Shown: positions 48,123 through 57,715 of the stretch, one piece after another
Layout of the letters: each line of letters starts with the position of its first letter
How positions within the stretch are numbered: position 1 is the first letter of the stretch
From: an uncultured Bacteroidales bacterium
GTDB taxonomy: Bacteria > Bacteroidota > Bacteroidia > Bacteroidales > UBA932
Length of the DNA: 64,000 nt
Direction: 5' to 3'
Assembly (NCBI GenBank): GCA_900319855.1
Contig: ONQC01000004.1
Location: 1 to 64,000 of the forward strand
Translations under genes and position numbers: made by a program
Notes under the pieces: generated by a model
Told to the model about the DNA's origin: nothing
Databases searched by the model: none
What the model saw: the letters and a program-made list of their open reading frames with translations, nothing else

Positions 48123-50618
48123 ATGAAGAAGTTTTTATTTACCTTTTTGGCATTCACGCTCCTCTCGGGCGTGGGTGCTTTTGCGCAGTTCGGGCCGCAG
48201 CGTGACCCGTCCGCTCCTTTCGACCTGGCGACCGACAACTGGACGGCCCGGTGGATTTCGGTACCCGGTGCCGGTGCGCAGGACTACGGAGTCTATTATT
48301 TCCGCAAGGATGTCGATCTGGCAGCCGTTCCGGCGGATTATGTCGTCCATGTCACCGGAGACAACCGGTATAAGTTGTATGTCAATGGACAGCTGGTTTC
48401 GCTGGGACCCGCCAAGGGAGACGCGACCCATTGGAACTACGAGACCGTCGACCTGGCTCCGTATCTGAAGTCCGGCAGAAACGTCATTGCGGCGCTGGTC
48501 TATCATGAAGGACCTGAAAAGCCCGATTCCCAGATTTCCGTATCGGCGGGATTCCTGCTGCAGGGAGAGGGGAACGCTCGCGGACTGTACACGGACCGTA
48601 CATGGAAATGCCTGGCCGACAAGGCCTACAGTCCGCGCCGGGTATCAGTCTCAGGGTATTATGTGGCCGGACCGGGTGAAGAGGTAGATTTCTCGAAGAC
48701 CCTGAACGGCTGGAATACGGCCGCTGTCGGTACAGAGGACTGGCTGGATGCCCGTCAGGGTCCTGCCGGTGAACCGAAGAACGTGATGAGCAGCAACCAG
48801 AGCGACGGGCATAACCTCGTTCCGTCCATGCTGCCGCAGATGGAACGCACCGACCAGCGTCTCGCCCAGGTACGGAAGGCTGAGGGCGTCAGGGTGCCGG
48901 GCGGATTCCTGGAAGGGAAGTCCTCGCTGACGGTCCCGGCGGGAACGAAGGCGGAACTGCTGCTGGACCAGGGCTTCCTGACGAATGCCTATTTCAACCT
49001 CCGGATGAGCGGCGGTAAAGGCGCGAAGGTGACTGTCGGCTATGCGGAAAGCCTGTTCATCCCCGCTCCGCAGCCGGAAGGACCGGACCTGCCGCCGGGC
49101 ATGCGCCTGGAGGATATCCCGGAGGATGTCAGGGCGCAGTTCACCAACCGGCCCCGGATGCAGCGCGTGAATGGGAAGGGCAACCGCAACGAAGTGGATG
49201 GCAAGATCTTCCAGGGCAGGGAGGACTTCCTCCTGTCTTCCGGAGCAAAGGATCAGTCCTTTACGACGCTATCCTGGCGGACATACCGGTATGTCCGCAT
49301 CCAGGTCGAAACCGGGACGGAACCCCTGACCCTGGAAGACGTGCACGGCACCTTTACGGGCTATCCGTTCCAGCTGGCCGCCTCTCTGGAGACGGACCGC
49401 AAGGAACTGAAGGACATGCTGGAAGTGGGCTGGCGGACCGCCCGCCTGTGTGCTACCGAGACCTATATGGACTGCCCGTACTATGAGCAGCTCCAGTATT
49501 TGGGCGATACCCGGATCCAGGCGCTGGTGACCCTTTACAATACCCGCGATGACCGGCTGGTGCGGAACTTCCTGCACCTGGCCGATATCAGCCGCAATGC
49601 GGACGGAATCACCAAGAGCCGTTATCCGACGACGCTAGCCCAGTATATCCAGCCGTATGCCTTGAGCTATATCTATGCCCTGCACGATTACATGATGTAC
49701 GGCTGCGATCCGCAGTATGTCTTCGACTTGCTCCCCGGTGCAGAGCAGATCCTGGTGTATTTCAGCCGCTTCCAGCAGGAAGACGGTCGAATCCGGAACC
49801 TGCCGGGCTGGAATTTCTCCGACTGGGTCTATACCCCGGGCTGGAATTACGGCGCCCCGCTCAAGGGAGCAGACGGTTGCTCGATCAACATGGACCTCCA
49901 GCTGCTCTATGCCCTGGAAATGATGGCGGACATGGAATCCGAGGCCGGCTTCAACGAGCGGGCGGACCGTTACGCCGAGCAGGCGGACCGGCTCGCGGAA
50001 GCGGTCAACAAGGCTTATTGGAATGAGGCCCGTGGGCTGTATGCAGACCGGTCCGAGCAAGACCTGTATTCCCAGCATGCGAACGCGTTGGCAATCCTAT
50101 GTGGGATCGTTCCGGACGGAAAAGCTGCGGATGTTGCTCACAAACTGTTGACAGATAATTCCTTGTCTCCTTGCTCTGTGTACTATAAGTTCTACTTGCA
50201 CCAGGCACTGGTCCGGGCTGGGCTGGGGGATGAGTACCTGTCCTGGCTGGATGTCTGGCGGGAGAATCTTGCCATGGGCATGACGACCTGGGGCGAGACC
50301 TCGGATGTGAACGGGTCCCGCTCCGACTGCCATGCCTGGGGCGCCAGCCCGAACATCGAATTCTTCCGGACGGTCCTCGGCATCGACAGTGCCGCGCCGG
50401 CTTTCCGGAAGGTCCGGATCCAGCCGCACCTGGGCGACCTGAAGCAGATTGGCGGCTCCATGCCGCATCCGCAGGGCACCATTTCGGTCCGGTACGAGGT
50501 GAAACGCCGGGGACTGGAGGCGGAAATCGTCCTGCCGGACGGCATCGGGGGAGACTTCGTCTGGAACGGGGAATCCCATGCCCTGCACGGCGGCCGGAAT
50601 GTCCTTTCTGTCCGGTAA
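48123..50618 (+). CDS. GH78 alpha-L-rhamnosidase, secreted, divergent subtype
   Basis: This is an 831-residue protein with a signal peptide ending VGAFAQ. N-terminal jelly-roll domains (TARWISVPGAGAQDYGVYYF, YKLYVNGQLVSLGPA) precede an (alpha/alpha)6 barrel. The catalytic segment reads DCPYYEQLQYLGD, keeping Asp450, Glu455 and Asp462 at the Asp-x4-Glu-x6-Asp spacing known in bacterial GH78 but replacing the usual Arg-rich middle. Further features are LPGWNFSDWVYTPGWNYG and a C-terminal jelly-roll with HPQGTISVRYEVKR. It follows the esterase gene by 14 nt. The substrate subset probably differs from that of the second GH78 at 57716. Confidence 0.9.
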   Translation: MKKFLFTFLAFTLLSGVGAFAQFGPQRDPSAPFDLATDNWTARWISVPGAGAQDYGVYYFRKDVDLAAVPADYVVHVTGDNRYKLYVNGQLVSLGPAKGDATHWNYETVDLAPYLKSGRNVIAALVYHEGPEKPDSQISVSAGFLLQGEGNARGLYTDRTWKCLADKAYSPRRVSVSGYYVAGPGEEVDFSKTLNGWNTAAVGTEDWLDARQGPAGEPKNVMSSNQSDGHNLVPSMLPQMERTDQRLAQVRKAEGVRVPGGFLEGKSSLTVPAGTKAELLLDQGFLTNAYFNLRMSGGKGAKVTVGYAESLFIPAPQPEGPDLPPGMRLEDIPEDVRAQFTNRPRMQRVNGKGNRNEVDGKIFQGREDFLLSSGAKDQSFTTLSWRTYRYVRIQVETGTEPLTLEDVHGTFTGYPFQLAASLETDRKELKDMLEVGWRTARLCATETYMDCPYYEQLQYLGDTRIQALVTLYNTRDDRLVRNFLHLADISRNADGITKSRYPTTLAQYIQPYALSYIYALHDYMMYGCDPQYVFDLLPGAEQILVYFSRFQQEDGRIRNLPGWNFSDWVYTPGWNYGAPLKGADGCSINMDLQLLYALEMMADMESEAGFNERADRYAEQADRLAEAVNKAYWNEARGLYADRSEQDLYSQHANALAILCGIVPDGKAADVAHKLLTDNSLSPCSVYYKFYLHQALVRAGLGDEYLSWLDVWRENLAMGMTTWGETSDVNGSRSDCHAWGASPNIEFFRTVLGIDSAAPAFRKVRIQPHLGDLKQIGGSMPHPQGTISVRYEVKRRGLEAEIVLPDGIGGDFVWNGESHALHGGRNVLSVR

Positions 50619-50697
50619 GTGAACATCAGGACGGGATTTTGAACATTCGGATTATTATTCGGGACGTTTCCACTAAAAATAAATCCGGATGTTTATG

Positions 50698-50705
50698 TAA
50701 ATTTG
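50698..50705 (+). promoter_or_regulatory. -7 promoter element for the second GH3 gene
   Basis: TAAATTTG, a full match, 34 nt before the start at 50740. It gives the GH3 gene its own promoter apart from the GH78 upstream, consistent with its heavily optimised codons. Confidence 0.55.
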
Positions 50706-50739
50706 CAACTACCGAACATAACACAAAACCATAATCTGT

Positions 50740-53082
50740 ATGAAAAAAATCTTTCTGATCGCTGCTGCGGGGATGATGACCCTGTCCGCCCTCGCACAGC
50801 CCCAGCTCCGCAAGGACAACATCGATGAGGTTATCAAGGCGATGACCCTGGAAGAGAAGGCCACCCTGCTGGTCGGCGGCGCCCGCGCCGTCATCGTGGA
50901 CGGTGTCCCGACCGGTACCGCCGCCAAGGTGCCCGGCGCCGCCGGCAACACCCGCCCGATCGAACGTCTCGGCATTCCGGGAACCGTCCTCGCCGACGGC
51001 CCTGCTGGTCTTCGTATCTCCCCGACCCGCCAGAACGACAAGAACACCTATTATGCGACCGGTTTCCCGGTGGGTACCCTTCTTGCCAGCTCCTGGGACG
51101 TCGACCTCGTCACGAACGTAACCAAGGCGATGGGTGAAGAAGTCCACGAGTATGGTGTGGACGTCCTCCTTGCCCCGGGTATGAACATCCACCGCAACCC
51201 GCTCTGCGGCCGTAACTTCGAGTATTTCTCCGAGGATCCGGTCCTCTCTGGTAAGATGGCTGCCGCCTATGTCAACGGTATCCAGAGCAACGACGTGGGC
51301 GTGTCCATCAAGCACTACGCCGTCAACAACCAGGAGACCAACCGCAACGAAGACAATGCCCGCGTCAGCGAGCGTGCCCTCCGCGAGATCTACCTCAAGA
51401 ACTTCGAGATCGCCGTCAAGGAATCTGCTCCCTGGACCGTCATGTCCTCCTACAACAAGCTCAACGGCGAGTACACCCAGCAGAAGCATGACCTGCTCAC
51501 CGGTATCCTCCGCGACGAGTGGGGCTACAAGGGCATCGTCATGACCGACTGGGGCAACAAGGCCGGTACCGTCAAGTCCGCATGGGCTGGCAACGACCTT
51601 ATGGAACCGGGCAGCCAGAGCGAGATCGACCGCATCGTCGCCGGCGTCAAGGACGGCTCCCTCAAGATTGAGGATGTCGACCGCAACGTCCGCAACATGC
51701 TGAACTACATCGTGAAGACTCCTTCCTTCAAGAATTACAAATACTCCAACAAGCCGGACCTGAAGGGTCACGCCGAGGTCGCCCGCAAGGCTGCCGCCGA
51801 GGCCATGGTCCTGCTCCGCAACGAGAACAACACCCTGCCGATCAAGGATGCCAAGAAGGTCGCCCTCTATGGTATCACTGCCCTTGACTTCGTCGCCGGC
51901 GGCACCGGTTCCGGTAACGTCAACAAGGCCTATGTCGTCAATATGAAGGAAGGTCTCGAGAATGCCGGCTTCGAAGTCGACAAGAGCCTCATGGACTACT
52001 ATCAGGCCATGCTCAACATGAATGCCGCCACCCGTGGCCTTACCGCTGCCGGCGGTCGTGGTTTCGGTTTCGGCTCTGCGAAGGCCGCCGAGGTCGCCAT
52101 TCCTGAGAATGCCATCAGCAACGAGGCCCGCAACAACGACATCGCCATCATCGTCCTCGGCCGCAACGCCGGTGAAGGTGCCGACCGCAAGATGGTCGAC
52201 GACTTCGACCTGACCGCCGTCGAGCGCGAACTCGTCCGCAACGTCAGCACCGCTTTCCACTCCCTGGGCAAGAAGGTCGTCGTCGTCCTCAACATCGGTG
52301 GCGTGATCGAGACTTACTCCTGGAAGAACATGGTCGATGCGATTCTCCTCCCTTGGTCCCCGGGCCAGGAAGGCGCCAACTCCGTCGCAGACGTCCTGAC
52401 CGGCAAGGTCAACCCGTCCGGCAAGCTCCCGATGACGTTCCCGATCTCCTTCATGGATCACCCGTCCTCCGCGAACTTCCCGTACAATTATGTCCGGAAC
52501 AACAACCAGAACATGTTCGGTTTCGGCGGTCAGCAGCAGCAGCGCGCCCAGGTCAAGGATGTCGACTACACCCTCTATGAGGAAGGCATCTATGTCGGCT
52601 ACCGTTACTTCACCACCGCCGGCAAGGAGGTTTCCTATCCGTTCGGCTACGGTCTGAGCTACACCACCTTCTCCTACAGCAAGCCGGTCGTCAAGGCCAC
52701 TGCTGACGGCTTCGAGGCCAGCGTGACCGTCACCAACACCGGCAAGGTCGCCGGCAAGGAAGTCGTCGAGCTCTATGTCTCCGCTCCTGCGGGCGGTCTC
52801 GAGAAGCCGGCCTGCGAACTCAAGGCCTTCGGCAAGACCCGCGAACTCGCTCCGGGCGCTTCCCAGACCCTGACCTTCAAGGTGACCAACTACGAGCTTG
52901 CTTCCTACAATGAGGCTACTTCCGCTTGGGAGGCTCCGGCCGGTGCATACCGTGTCCTCTTCGGCGCCAGCGTCGCGGATGTCCGTGCCAACGGCGTCTA
53001 TCAGCTCAAGAAAGCTGCCAAGTGGCAGATGACCAAGCTCTTCGAGCTGGATGGCGAACTGAACGAGCTCAGCCTCAAATAA
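50740..53082 (+). CDS. GH3 beta-glucosidase, secreted, codon-optimised
   Basis: This is a 780-residue protein with a signal peptide ending LSALAQ. GH3 features: GIPGTVLADGPAGLRI, GVDVLLAPGMNIHRNP, KHYAVNNQE, nucleophile Asp270 in KGIVMTDWG, then the alpha/beta sandwich with AAAEAMVLLRNENNTLPI and a C-terminal fibronectin III-like domain (YGLSYTTFSYSKPV). It would cleave terminal beta-linked glucose, for example the glucose left after rhamnosidase action on rutinose-type units. The codon choice is almost uniformly C-ending (GCC, CGC, GTC, AAC, AAG), unlike most neighbours, which suggests very high expression. It has its own promoter and a strong terminator. Confidence 0.95.
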   Translation: MKKIFLIAAAGMMTLSALAQPQLRKDNIDEVIKAMTLEEKATLLVGGARAVIVDGVPTGTAAKVPGAAGNTRPIERLGIPGTVLADGPAGLRISPTRQNDKNTYYATGFPVGTLLASSWDVDLVTNVTKAMGEEVHEYGVDVLLAPGMNIHRNPLCGRNFEYFSEDPVLSGKMAAAYVNGIQSNDVGVSIKHYAVNNQETNRNEDNARVSERALREIYLKNFEIAVKESAPWTVMSSYNKLNGEYTQQKHDLLTGILRDEWGYKGIVMTDWGNKAGTVKSAWAGNDLMEPGSQSEIDRIVAGVKDGSLKIEDVDRNVRNMLNYIVKTPSFKNYKYSNKPDLKGHAEVARKAAAEAMVLLRNENNTLPIKDAKKVALYGITALDFVAGGTGSGNVNKAYVVNMKEGLENAGFEVDKSLMDYYQAMLNMNAATRGLTAAGGRGFGFGSAKAAEVAIPENAISNEARNNDIAIIVLGRNAGEGADRKMVDDFDLTAVERELVRNVSTAFHSLGKKVVVVLNIGGVIETYSWKNMVDAILLPWSPGQEGANSVADVLTGKVNPSGKLPMTFPISFMDHPSSANFPYNYVRNNNQNMFGFGGQQQQRAQVKDVDYTLYEEGIYVGYRYFTTAGKEVSYPFGYGLSYTTFSYSKPVVKATADGFEASVTVTNTGKVAGKEVVELYVSAPAGGLEKPACELKAFGKTRELAPGASQTLTFKVTNYELASYNEATSAWEAPAGAYRVLFGASVADVRANGVYQLKKAAKWQMTKLFELDGELNELSLK

Positions 53083-53112
53083 GGCATTTCATACCTTTTC
53101 ATAATTAAGTTG

Positions 53113-53150
53113 CGGCCGGAGCCCGGGAGGGTTCCGGCCGTATTTTTCTT
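53113..53150 (+). terminator. Rho-independent terminator of the second GH3 gene
   Basis: CGGCCGGA (53113-53120) pairs perfectly with TCCGGCCG (53133-53140), followed at once by TATTTTTCTT. It lies 31 nt after the GH3 stop. Confidence 0.85.
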
Positions 53151-53179
53151 GATTATTTGCCGGTGTTTCGTTACATTTG
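53149..53179 (+). promoter_or_regulatory. Promoter of the SGNH-to-alpha/beta-hydrolase gene set
   Basis: TTG (53149-53151), a 20-nt spacer and TACATTTG (53172-53179) match the Bacteroidota consensus, 16 nt before the start at 53196. It overlaps the end of the terminator's T-run, so a new unit starts right after the GH3 unit ends. Confidence 0.6.
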
Positions 53180-53195
53180 TGGAAACCGCATTGTT

Positions 53196-54026
53196 ATGAA
53201 ACGCCTTTTGCTTCTCTTTGCGTTGCTGGGCCTCGTGCTTTCTGTCTCCGCCCAGCAGCCGCAGCGCCGTCCGATGACCCAGGAAGAGATCCAGGCCCGG
53301 CTGCGCCGCCAGAAACCGAACCCTTCCGCGCATACGCTGCGTCCGGATCCGTTGATTTCGCAGCTGAGTCCCTATCGGGGGAGCAAGAATTATGGAAAGA
53401 CCATCGCCGTTTTCGGCGGGTCGCTGTCGGTCAACAAGGAGTCGGATGTCGCCAAGCAGATGTGGGCCGACCTGCTGGATGCGACCGTGGTGACCTACGG
53501 CGTCGGCGGGGCCGGTTTTTCCTACGACCAGGGCTGCACCCTGCAATGGCAGGTGGATACCGCGGGCGTCTATGACATCTATGTCCTATGGGCCTCCACG
53601 AACGATTATACCAACAGCCGCGAGTGCGGAACCTGGCAGGACTATACCGTCTATGACAACTACGACGAAAGCAAGCGGGTGACCCAGTGCGGCGGCATCA
53701 ACTACTGCATCAAGAAGATCCTGGAAAAGAATCCGAGGGCGGAGGTTTATTTCTTTACCTCGCTGCGTTTCTTCGGGCAGGACGCCGGTCACAATCCTTT
53801 CTCTACGGAACCGAACAAGACCGGAAAGACCTTCGCCGAGTACATCCAGGCCCAGCGGGACTGCTGCGCGTATTACGGCATCCCGGTGCTGGACCAGTTC
53901 AACCTGCAGGGGATCAATGAATTCAATGTTTCCGAGTATTACGTCGGCGACAAGCTTCACATGAATGAGGAAGGCTACCGCAGAATCGGTCCCGTACAGG
54001 CCGCCTTCCTGGCCAACGGAAGATAG
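53196..54026 (+). CDS. Secreted SGNH/GDSL-family hydrolase
   Basis: This is a 276-residue protein with a signal peptide ending SVSAQQP. SGNH blocks are recognisable: block I is GKTIAVFGGSLSV with the nucleophile Ser after Gly-Gly, block II GVGGAGFSYDQG, block III ASTNDYTNSRE, and block V DKLHMNEEGY with the Asp-x-x-His pair. Such enzymes often remove acetyl or acyl groups from glycans. It opens a plus-strand run that continues through seven genes to 62193. Deacetylation of a substituted glycoside is the likely role, inferred from context. Confidence 0.85.
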   Translation: MKRLLLLFALLGLVLSVSAQQPQRRPMTQEEIQARLRRQKPNPSAHTLRPDPLISQLSPYRGSKNYGKTIAVFGGSLSVNKESDVAKQMWADLLDATVVTYGVGGAGFSYDQGCTLQWQVDTAGVYDIYVLWASTNDYTNSRECGTWQDYTVYDNYDESKRVTQCGGINYCIKKILEKNPRAEVYFFTSLRFFGQDAGHNPFSTEPNKTGKTFAEYIQAQRDCCAYYGIPVLDQFNLQGINEFNVSEYYVGDKLHMNEEGYRRIGPVQAAFLANGR

Positions 54027-54046
54027 CATTTACAGCTCCCCATACT

Positions 54047-54757
54047 ATGAAAAAGATTACCTGTTTGTTGCTGCTGATCCTTGCGGCAGGGTTCCTGCCC
54101 GCCTGCAAGGTCGACAAGGCTTATGACCTGGACCAGCCGATCGATTCCCATGTCCGGCTGGTCAAGGGACTGACCATCCCCATCGGCGATGTGGGAAAGA
54201 TCGATACGAAGACCATGATGGTCATCCTGGGCAGCGATTACATTTCCTATGATGAAGAAGGCCATGTCGTCCTGGATTTCACGGAAAATCCCGAGTTGGT
54301 CCTCGAGTTCGACATCAAGGGCCTCAACATGCACCATTCCTATTCTTTCGGCGGACCGGTCGGCGTGGACCTGGACATGGAGGTCGGCAATACGTCTCCC
54401 TTCGCGTTCAGCCTGGAGGCATCCTTCATCGATGATGCCGGCAAGTTGGTGCCCTCCTATAACCCCCTGATCAAAGGCGAGGTGGAATCCGGACACCCCG
54501 ACGATCCGTCCTTTTCCTATATCACTTTGTCGGCGACCGTGAAGGAAATTGTCCCCTTTGACGGCATCCGCTTCCGTTTCCATTTCCATGGCGGGGACCT
54601 GGTCGGGAAAAAGTATACCGTGACGGATCAGGAATCCTTGACATTCAACGGTTTGAAAGCCCATCTTCCGGATGGACTCGAGTTCGATACGGACTGGTGG
54701 GCAGCTCTCAAGCCCTATCTGACCTTCGTGAAACTGATCTTTAAATCTGGGAAATAA
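54047..54757 (+). CDS. Lipoprotein of unknown function
   Basis: This is a 236-residue protein with the lipobox FLPACK. It consists mainly of predicted beta strands (HVVLDFTENPELVLEFDIKG, VGVDLDMEVGNTSPFAFSLE) and looks like a beta-sandwich of the type found in small Bacteroidota envelope lipoproteins; no catalytic motif is visible. It lies 20 nt after the SGNH gene and 2 nt before the DUF5723 barrel gene, so the two probably function together. I do not recognise a named family. Confidence 0.8.
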   Translation: MKKITCLLLLILAAGFLPACKVDKAYDLDQPIDSHVRLVKGLTIPIGDVGKIDTKTMMVILGSDYISYDEEGHVVLDFTENPELVLEFDIKGLNMHHSYSFGGPVGVDLDMEVGNTSPFAFSLEASFIDDAGKLVPSYNPLIKGEVESGHPDDPSFSYITLSATVKEIVPFDGIRFRFHFHGGDLVGKKYTVTDQESLTFNGLKAHLPDGLEFDTDWWAALKPYLTFVKLIFKSGK

Positions 54758-54759
54758 TC

Positions 54760-56154
54760 GTGAGAAAGCTGTTTTTCTGCCTGGCTTTGCTGGTGGTCGC
54801 CGGCAGCCTGTCCGCCCAGAATTTCCGCGGCGGCTATTTCCTGGATGGCTATACCTTCGGTTACAAGCTGAACCCTGCTGCGGCCGGAGATGTTGATTAT
54901 GTCGGTCTGCAGACGGTTACTTCGGTCCGGAGCAACCTGTCCCTGAAGTATTTCCTGTTTCCCGACCCGGACGGGGACGGCCTGGTGACGGGGCTTCACG
55001 ACAGCGTGGACGCCGAGGCGTTCCTTGCTCCGCTGCAGAAAAAGATGAATCCGGCTGTCATGGAGGAAGACCTGAACCTGTTTTCCTTCGGCTATGAAAA
55101 GAACGGCCGCTATCATGTATTCGATGCCTCGCTCCGGGCGGGTGTGGCTACGAATGTGCCCTATGACACGTTCGAATTCCTGAAGGTCGGTACGCAGTGG
55201 CACAGCGAGTTCGACATGCGGGACCTGTTTGCCAAGTCCCATACCTGGCTGGAGTTGTCTTATGGCCAGTCGCTGCAGCTGTCCGACAAAGTCCGCATCG
55301 GCGCCCGGGTTAAAGGCTTGCTGGGTCTGTCCTATGCCTCTGCGCATTTCCGGGAGCTTTCATTGAGCCTGCAGGAGAATTACTGGCGGATCCTGTCCCA
55401 TAGCGACATGGAGTTTGCCGGACACGGGATCGACTACAAACTGAAACAGCAGGATGTTTACAACGACAAAGGGGAAGTGATCGGGAAGAAGGAAATCAAT
55501 GAGGTGAAGTTCGGTTCCATCGCCATCCGACCGGAGAAGTTTTTGGACATCAATGGATTGGGCGCAACGTTCGATGCCGGTGTGCAGTGGGCCCCGATGG
55601 AAGGCCTGACCCTGTCCGCCGCCTTGCTGGACGTCGGCGGCATCAAATGGTTCGATTCCATGTACGCCCGGACGCCGGACCTGGATTTCCGGAGCGATCC
55701 GGACCGCATGCTGGTAGACCGGGACGAGAATGCCGCCTCGGCGCTGGGTGACATCGTCCGCTTCGTCGTGCAAGATGAAAAGAAGAATTCCTTTGACTGG
55801 ATGACGGCTACCGTCAATGCAGGGGCCGAATACCGTCTTCCGTTCTATGACAAGATGACCGTCGGGCTGCTGGGCATGTACAAGCTGGACAACATTTTCC
55901 AGTGGGCTGAGATCCGCGGCGCGGTCAGCGCCTCGCCGCTGAAATGGCTGAGCCTGAGCGTAAACGTGGGATACAACACCTATGGCATGGCGTATGGGGC
56001 GGCCTTGGCCGTCAATACCCGGCCTGTGCGGGTCTTTATCGGAACGGACGCCTATGTGACCGAAATGACCCCGCAGATGGTTCCGCTTTCGCGTCTGAAC
56101 CATAATTTCCAGTTCGGCGTGGCCGTGCCGATTTATAAAAACAAGAGACACTGA
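54760..56154 (+). CDS. DUF5723-type outer-membrane beta-barrel protein
   Basis: This is a 464-residue protein starting from GTG (RKLFFCLALLVVAGSLSAQ), with a signal peptide cut before Gln. The repeated amphipathic strands, the N-terminal GYTFGYKLNPAAAGDVDYVG and the terminal aromatic-rich strands match DUF5723/PorP-like barrels. Members are thought to be outer-membrane proteins; the role is unknown. It is coupled to the lipoprotein upstream (2 nt gap), and its TGA overlaps the ATG of the DUF1593 gene by one base. The pair may be a house-keeping envelope module caught inside the glycan locus, or a dedicated surface partner. Confidence 0.8.
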   Translation: MRKLFFCLALLVVAGSLSAQNFRGGYFLDGYTFGYKLNPAAAGDVDYVGLQTVTSVRSNLSLKYFLFPDPDGDGLVTGLHDSVDAEAFLAPLQKKMNPAVMEEDLNLFSFGYEKNGRYHVFDASLRAGVATNVPYDTFEFLKVGTQWHSEFDMRDLFAKSHTWLELSYGQSLQLSDKVRIGARVKGLLGLSYASAHFRELSLSLQENYWRILSHSDMEFAGHGIDYKLKQQDVYNDKGEVIGKKEINEVKFGSIAIRPEKFLDINGLGATFDAGVQWAPMEGLTLSAALLDVGGIKWFDSMYARTPDLDFRSDPDRMLVDRDENAASALGDIVRFVVQDEKKNSFDWMTATVNAGAEYRLPFYDKMTVGLLGMYKLDNIFQWAEIRGAVSASPLKWLSLSVNVGYNTYGMAYGAALAVNTRPVRVFIGTDAYVTEMTPQMVPLSRLNHNFQFGVAVPIYKNKRH

Positions 56155-57713
56155 TGAAATACTTTACCCTCGTTTCCTTTGCCGCGGCGGTCCTCCTGGC
56201 CGCCGGCTGCTGCAAGGCCCCGAAAGACGGGGGGGTCCAGGCGCCGCGCACCATCGTTACCTGCGACCCGGAACTGGACGACAACAACTCCATGATCCGT
56301 TTCCTGCTGCATGCCACCGATTTCCAGATCGACGGCCTGGTCTATACGAGCAGTCGTTTCCACTGGCTCGGGGACGGCAAGGGAACGACCCAGTTCATCC
56401 CGGGCGGCGAGTATGACAACATGGGCCTCGGTCCGCAGACTTCCTGGCGGTTCAATCCCGAAGAACGTTTCATCGACGACATCATCGATGCGTACGAGCA
56501 GTGCTATGCCAACCTGAAGGTCCATGACAGCCGGTATCCGACCCCGGAATACCTGCGCAGCGTGACCAAATGGGGCAACTGCGTCTTCGAAGGCGACTAT
56601 TCCTATGACACGGACGGGTCCAACTTGATTAAAGAGAACATCCTGGACGACAAGCCGGGCCCGCTCTTCATCCAGGCCTGGGGCGGCAGTTCCTCCATCG
56701 CAGCGGCCCTGCGGTCCATCGAGGACCAGTACAAAGGTACGCCCGAATGGGACACTATCGTGAAGAAGGTCAATGAAAAGGTAATCCTCTGCCTTTCCGG
56801 CGACCAGGACAATGCCTACAACAAGTACATCGCCGTCAACTGGCCGGATGTCTGGGTCTGGAGTACCAACGCCCAGATGGGCCGTTATAGCGGCAATCCG
56901 AGCCTGACGGATCCGGAATGGACTGCCAAGTACATGACCCTCGGTCCGATCGGCTCGCTCGTGCGCCTGTGGGGCGACGGCAAGCAGATGGTCCCGGGTG
57001 ACATGACCGACTTCATCGGCCCTTCCGCCGGCAAGACCCGGGAAGAGATGGCAGCGGAAGGATACTATGTATGGCGGGCGATCGAACCGCAGGGAACCCT
57101 TTACAGCGATGGGGACAGCGGTTGCTTTTATATGTTGATTGACAATGGCCTGCGTGCCTGGCAGGATCCGACCTGGGGCGGCTGGAGCGGTCGTTGGGAT
57201 ATCACACGGGGAGAACCGCAATCCGGCCATCCGGCCTATATGGGAAACAATGTGGCACAAATGAGCCGCCGACCGGTTCTTCTCCGGCAAGCGGCCCCCG
57301 CTCCTTCGGAGGATCATACCTTCCCGAATATGGTACCGGAGCGCAACCTCTCCGAGGCGGCCCGCATGAAATGGTCCGTCACGCCGAACTTTGCCGATGC
57401 CAACCATTATCCGGTCATCAGCGGTCCGTTCGAGCTCACGGCGGCCCCCGGCGAGACCGTGAAAATCAAGGCGAAGGCTTCCGATCCTGATGGCGATGCC
57501 CTGACGCTGAAATGGTGGTACTTCCCGGTGGGTACCTATGTGCTGACCAACGCCGAAGCCCTGTCCGTCGACAGCCCGGATACGGCCCAGACGACCTTTA
57601 CGGTCCCGGCCGACGCCAAGAGCGGCGACACGATCCATTTCGTGCTGCAGGCCCAGGATGGCGGTGACCCGGTCCTGACCCGATACTTGCGAACAATTAT
57701 TACCGTTAAATAA
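56154..57713 (+). CDS. DUF1593 nucleoside-hydrolase-fold lipoprotein with C-terminal beta domain
   Basis: This is a 519-residue protein with lipobox LAAGCC. DUF1593 fills about 30-340: RTIVTCDPELDDNNSMIRFL carries the Asp cluster typical of the nucleoside-hydrolase fold, and IQAWGGSSSIAAAL and SGDQDNAYNKYIA follow the family pattern. The last 130 residues are an Ig-like domain (GETVKIKAKASDPDGDALTLKWWYFP). Members occur in glycan-utilisation loci and include a cellulose-binding protein (Sde182-like), with catalysis unproven. It overlaps the barrel gene by one base and precedes a GH78 gene by 2 nt, so it likely acts on the same glycoside. Confidence 0.85.
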   Translation: MKYFTLVSFAAAVLLAAGCCKAPKDGGVQAPRTIVTCDPELDDNNSMIRFLLHATDFQIDGLVYTSSRFHWLGDGKGTTQFIPGGEYDNMGLGPQTSWRFNPEERFIDDIIDAYEQCYANLKVHDSRYPTPEYLRSVTKWGNCVFEGDYSYDTDGSNLIKENILDDKPGPLFIQAWGGSSSIAAALRSIEDQYKGTPEWDTIVKKVNEKVILCLSGDQDNAYNKYIAVNWPDVWVWSTNAQMGRYSGNPSLTDPEWTAKYMTLGPIGSLVRLWGDGKQMVPGDMTDFIGPSAGKTREEMAAEGYYVWRAIEPQGTLYSDGDSGCFYMLIDNGLRAWQDPTWGGWSGRWDITRGEPQSGHPAYMGNNVAQMSRRPVLLRQAAPAPSEDHTFPNMVPERNLSEAARMKWSVTPNFADANHYPVISGPFELTAAPGETVKIKAKASDPDGDALTLKWWYFPVGTYVLTNAEALSVDSPDTAQTTFTVPADAKSGDTIHFVLQAQDGGDPVLTRYLRTIITVK

Positions 57714-57715
57714 CT

